From positions 2,832,001-2,896,000 of the forward strand of contig NZ_CP056032.1 in the NCBI RefSeq assembly GCF_013375035.1: 64,000 nt of DNA. Reading direction: 5' to 3'. Below the pieces are notes generated by a model. The model saw only the letters and a program-made list of their open reading frames with translations, was not told the DNA's origin and searched no databases. The position numbers were made by a program, and so were the translations under genes. Numbering within the stretch: position 1 is the first letter of the stretch; each line of letters begins with the position of its first letter. This document shows positions 61,714 through 64,000 of the stretch, piece by piece. This DNA is from Spirosoma sp. KUDC1026. Lineage in GTDB: Bacteria > Bacteroidota > Bacteroidia > Cytophagales > Spirosomataceae.

Positions 61714-61869
61714 GGGCATCATAAACGCGTTAGTCGACAGCGTTTTACGCGCAAAGGTAGAGCGCACTAGATTACCCTATTGTGATTTCGAGAGTTGGCG
61801 TATTACGTAGACGTTAAGCTTTCTGACCGGTTTCTTCGTCGCTGCCAGAATCTGGAGCAAACAGCGTTA

Positions 61870-62448
61870 TCAGCAATCGAAGGCATACCAGCACAAGTGA
61901 TTTCGCTGTTTTTGGTCGTCAAGAACAAGCTCCCGAATCTCATCCGGCAGTTGCTCGCGTTGCCATTGACATTCCTGTCGTCCGGCTGTATCCTTCTCGC
62001 CGTCGCCAACGGATTCCCGGACAGCCCGGATGGCGTAAGCTGCTGCGCCAAGTTCATGGGCCGCAACGTGAGCCACGGCTACGGCCTGTCCGGCTGCCAG
62101 GGCCGCAAACCGGGCGGCCTCGGGCATTCCTTTCGCGGCAGCGTTAGCCACAAAAGCCGCTTTGTGCGCCTGTTTCATCGGAATCTCTCCCCTGACCCAG
62201 GCCCGTGTCAGGTCGATGGCCTGTCGTGGTCGCTCATCGTCCGCATTGACCTGCTCAAACAGGTGCAGTACATGCTCGGCGCAGGCAGCCGCCCACAAGG
62301 CGAGCAACTGATGATCGGCATCGGTTAGCGTACCACCCCGTCGTACCGTAATAAATCGTGGGTCTCGTTCTTTGGGTAATATCATTGGGTCTGGGACTAA
62401 GCGGGTAAAAACAGGATCGTACTGGTGCGTAAAGCTGTGGCGTTTCAC
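61870..62448 (-). CDS. Imm5-like putative immunity protein
   Basis: 192 aa, helix-rich and alanine-rich. Conserved blocks DPRFITVRRGGTLTDADHQLLALWAAACAEHVL (in parts), WVRGEIPMKQAHKAAFVA and AVAHVAAHELGAAAYAIRAV match the Imm5-like domain found as putative immunity proteins against polymorphic toxins. No toxin gene is within view, so the name is by domain only. Cytosolic. The C-terminus (QQREHL-type basic tail) adds a CWYAFDC ending with two cysteines. Confidence 0.72.
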   Translation of the reverse strand: MKRHSFTHQYDPVFTRLVPDPMILPKERDPRFITVRRGGTLTDADHQLLALWAAACAEHVLHLFEQVNADDERPRQAIDLTRAWVRGEIPMKQAHKAAFVANAAAKGMPEAARFAALAAGQAVAVAHVAAHELGAAAYAIRAVRESVGDGEKDTAGRQECQWQREQLPDEIRELVLDDQKQRNHLCWYAFDC

Positions 62449-62660
62449 TACTAACTCAATCGCTGGAAAACAATCATTAGGCCGAGCGATAATTAAGTGC
62501 CACGAACGTAGTAAACAAGCATGCTGAAAGACAACTGGACCGCGCCAGTCGAACTATTTGCATCGGCTGATGCCGTTCATGCATTAGAAAAATGAGTGAA
62601 TGCACCTACTGCCAACGTAGCGTATTAAAAGGAAATAGCGGCTATCTCCTTTCAAATTCG

Positions 62661-62668
62661 TACTTTTG
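62661..62668 (+). promoter_or_regulatory. -7 box of the beta-CASP nuclease gene
   Basis: TACTTTTG matches TAnnTTTG and lies 82 bases before the ATG, giving a leader of about 75 bases. The rest of the ~300-base region 62449-62750 holds no gene I can support. Confidence 0.55.
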
Positions 62669-62750
62669 CAAACTTATGAATTAGGCCACCCAACTTGCGC
62701 TACCTCAACCATTACAAGACATCAATTACATCGGATATTTAAGCTGACGC

Positions 62751-64000
62751 ATGAAATTATCATTTCTGGGGGCGGCCCGGCAGGTAACCGGTAGCATGTA
62801 CCTGCTGGAACTAGAAGACGATTACCGCATCCTGGTTGATTGCGGGTCGGATCTGCAGCGATCGGGCCCAAATGATCAACCCGCTCCACCAACACCTCAA
62901 CTGGGATTTTTCCCGTTCGAGGCTTCGAGTATAAATTTAGTCCTGCTTACCCACGCTCACGTCGATCATTCGGGGAATCTGCCTAATCTTTTCCGGGAAG
63001 GCTACGAAGGGCAGATTCTGTGCACCGAACCAACCTTTGCCCTCACGAACGTATTGCTCAAAGATGCGGCTTCGATTAATCAGAAGCGCATCAACGAACT
63101 GAACGCCAGTAAGAAACAACGCGTAAAAGACCGGCAGATTCAGATGCAGAAAGACCTGTTTCTGGATCGGCAGGTGCGTGAGACGATGGAGAACGTCGTG
63201 CCCATTGCCTTCAACCGGAAGTTCCGGGTGGCCGAGGGGGTCGACGTAACGTTCATCCCGGCCGGTCACCTGCTGGGGGCGGCTCATATCGTGATCAACG
63301 TTATCGAAAACGGCGAGAAAAAAAGCATCTGTTTCTCGGGCGATATTGGCCGCAAGAACTACCCGCTGCTGGTCGATCCGGCACCCGTTCCCGCCGTCGA
63401 TTACCTGGTCTGCGAAAGCACCTACGGCAACCGGCTGCACGAAAACCGGATGTCGCCGGAAGACGCACTGGCCGACATTATCCAGCGTACCTGCATCGAT
63501 ATTCCCGGTCGGCTGATTATTCCATCGTTCAGTGTGGGGCGGACGCAGGCGCTACTGTATACGCTGAACCGGCTCTATACCGAACGGGGTTTTCCGCCCA
63601 TCAAAGTCTTTTCGGACAGCCCGATGGGGTTCGAGAGTACCAAAATTTACATGCAGCACGTAAAAATGCTGAACGGCGAAGCCAAAGAGTTTTACAAGGA
63701 AAACGAAACCTTGTTCGATTTTCAGAACTTTGAGTTTCTGGAGTCATCGAAGGCCAGTAAAGCCGCGTCGAACTACGGCGAACCGTGCATTATCATCTCC
63801 TCGTCGGGCATGGTGCAGGGCGGCCGGGTCGAATACCACGTTGCCGAAAACATCAGCAATCCTTATTCCACCATCCTGATCATTGGTTACTGCGCCGAAG
63901 GAACGCTGGGCTGGCGGCTGCTGAACGGCCAGTCGACGCTGACGATCAAAGGCGAAGAGCGGCAGGTGCTGGCAAACATTGAAAAGATTGACGTGTTCAG
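62751..64000 (+). CDS. MBL-fold/beta-CASP RNA-processing nuclease, 3' end cut by the window edge
   Basis: About 416 residues visible from ATG at 62751; the frame is open to the window end. Zinc motifs of the metallo-beta-lactamase fold: LTHAHVDHSGNLP, HLLGAAH and FSGDIG; ESTYGNR then starts the beta-CASP insert (motif A region), followed by SFSVGRTQALLY and SDSPMGFEST. A SSGMVQGGR block continues the core. This is the CPSF73/YhcR-like bacterial beta-CASP group (RNA specificity domain), which cuts RNA endonucleolytically. The remaining C-terminus lies beyond base 64000. Confidence 0.9.
   Translation, partial: MKLSFLGAARQVTGSMYLLELEDDYRILVDCGSDLQRSGPNDQPAPPTPQLGFFPFEASSINLVLLTHAHVDHSGNLPNLFREGYEGQILCTEPTFALTNVLLKDAASINQKRINELNASKKQRVKDRQIQMQKDLFLDRQVRETMENVVPIAFNRKFRVAEGVDVTFIPAGHLLGAAHIVINVIENGEKKSICFSGDIGRKNYPLLVDPAPVPAVDYLVCESTYGNRLHENRMSPEDALADIIQRTCIDIPGRLIIPSFSVGRTQALLYTLNRLYTERGFPPIKVFSDSPMGFESTKIYMQHVKMLNGEAKEFYKENETLFDFQNFEFLESSKASKAASNYGEPCIIISSSGMVQGGRVEYHVAENISNPYSTILIIGYCAEGTLGWRLLNGQSTLTIKGEERQVLANIEKIDVF

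Overview
The window looks like chromosomal DNA of a Cytophagales bacterium (Bacteroidota), most like Spirosoma and its relatives. The evidence is a PorU-type sortase of the type IX secretion system, a TonB-dependent siderophore receptor with a carboxypeptidase-like N-terminal domain, a PadR / PspC-GIN gene pair, promoters of the Bacteroidota form (TTTG or TTG, about 19-20 bases, then TAnnTTTG), weak Shine-Dalgarno sites and a base composition a little above 50 percent GC. No phage, plasmid or CRISPR is visible. The only complete mobile element is one IS982-family copy.

Layout. 1-4.5 kb: the end of a molybdenum hydroxylase subunit, then a sulfur module (beta-lactamase-fold/rhodanese fusion plus two half-size YeeE/YedE transporters). 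4.5-17.7 kb: housekeeping and small-metabolism genes (MtfA-like peptidase, tRNA-Ser, S9 peptidase, HAD and PhzF proteins, HemW, MtgA, OsmC, ThyA). 17.7-21.9 kb: secreted M28 peptidase, the IS982 copy and two small membrane proteins. 22-28.3 kb: a PolX-like protein with an eroded polymerase site, then a siderophore receptor and a PepSY membrane protein. 28.3-33.4 kb: molybdenum cofactor genes moeA, moaC, mobA, then a nucleotidyltransferase, a deaminase and a thiamine diphosphokinase. 33.4-38.6 kb: acyltransferase and PorU2-like sortase. 38.7-41.3 kb: a three-gene unit of astacin-like metallopeptidase, graspetide-type ATP-grasp ligase and YbaY-like protein. 41.6-52.1 kb: TPR protein, padR-pspC operon, AI-2E family transporter, serine dehydratase, MpaB-type protein, OmpA protein and two tandem secreted paralogues. 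52.3-64 kb: lepA, an odd tRNA-like gene, Lrp regulator, hslV, a histidine kinase/response regulator pair, a PBP4-type carboxypeptidase, small ORFs, a phytase-like esterase lipoprotein, an immunity-like protein and the start of a beta-CASP nuclease running off the end.

The most interesting part is the unit at 38683-41279. The metallopeptidase has no signal peptide and carries four 14-residue repeats (TIKEVxKDPIxDP) rich in Thr, Lys, Glu and Asp, and the next gene encodes an ATP-grasp enzyme of the family that makes ester and amide side-chain links in graspetides (microviridin type). A protease modified on its own tail by the neighbouring ligase is a testable idea, not an established fact. Second is a 159-base tRNA-like gene (54397-54555) with an 87-base variable region, a perfect acceptor stem and an encoded CCA end.

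Regulation that can be read from the sequence: two nearly identical promoter/operator modules (13035-13067 and 24575-24607), the second in front of the siderophore receptor and so probably iron-responsive, and a 27-base palindrome over the padR promoter that is probably the PadR autoregulatory site.
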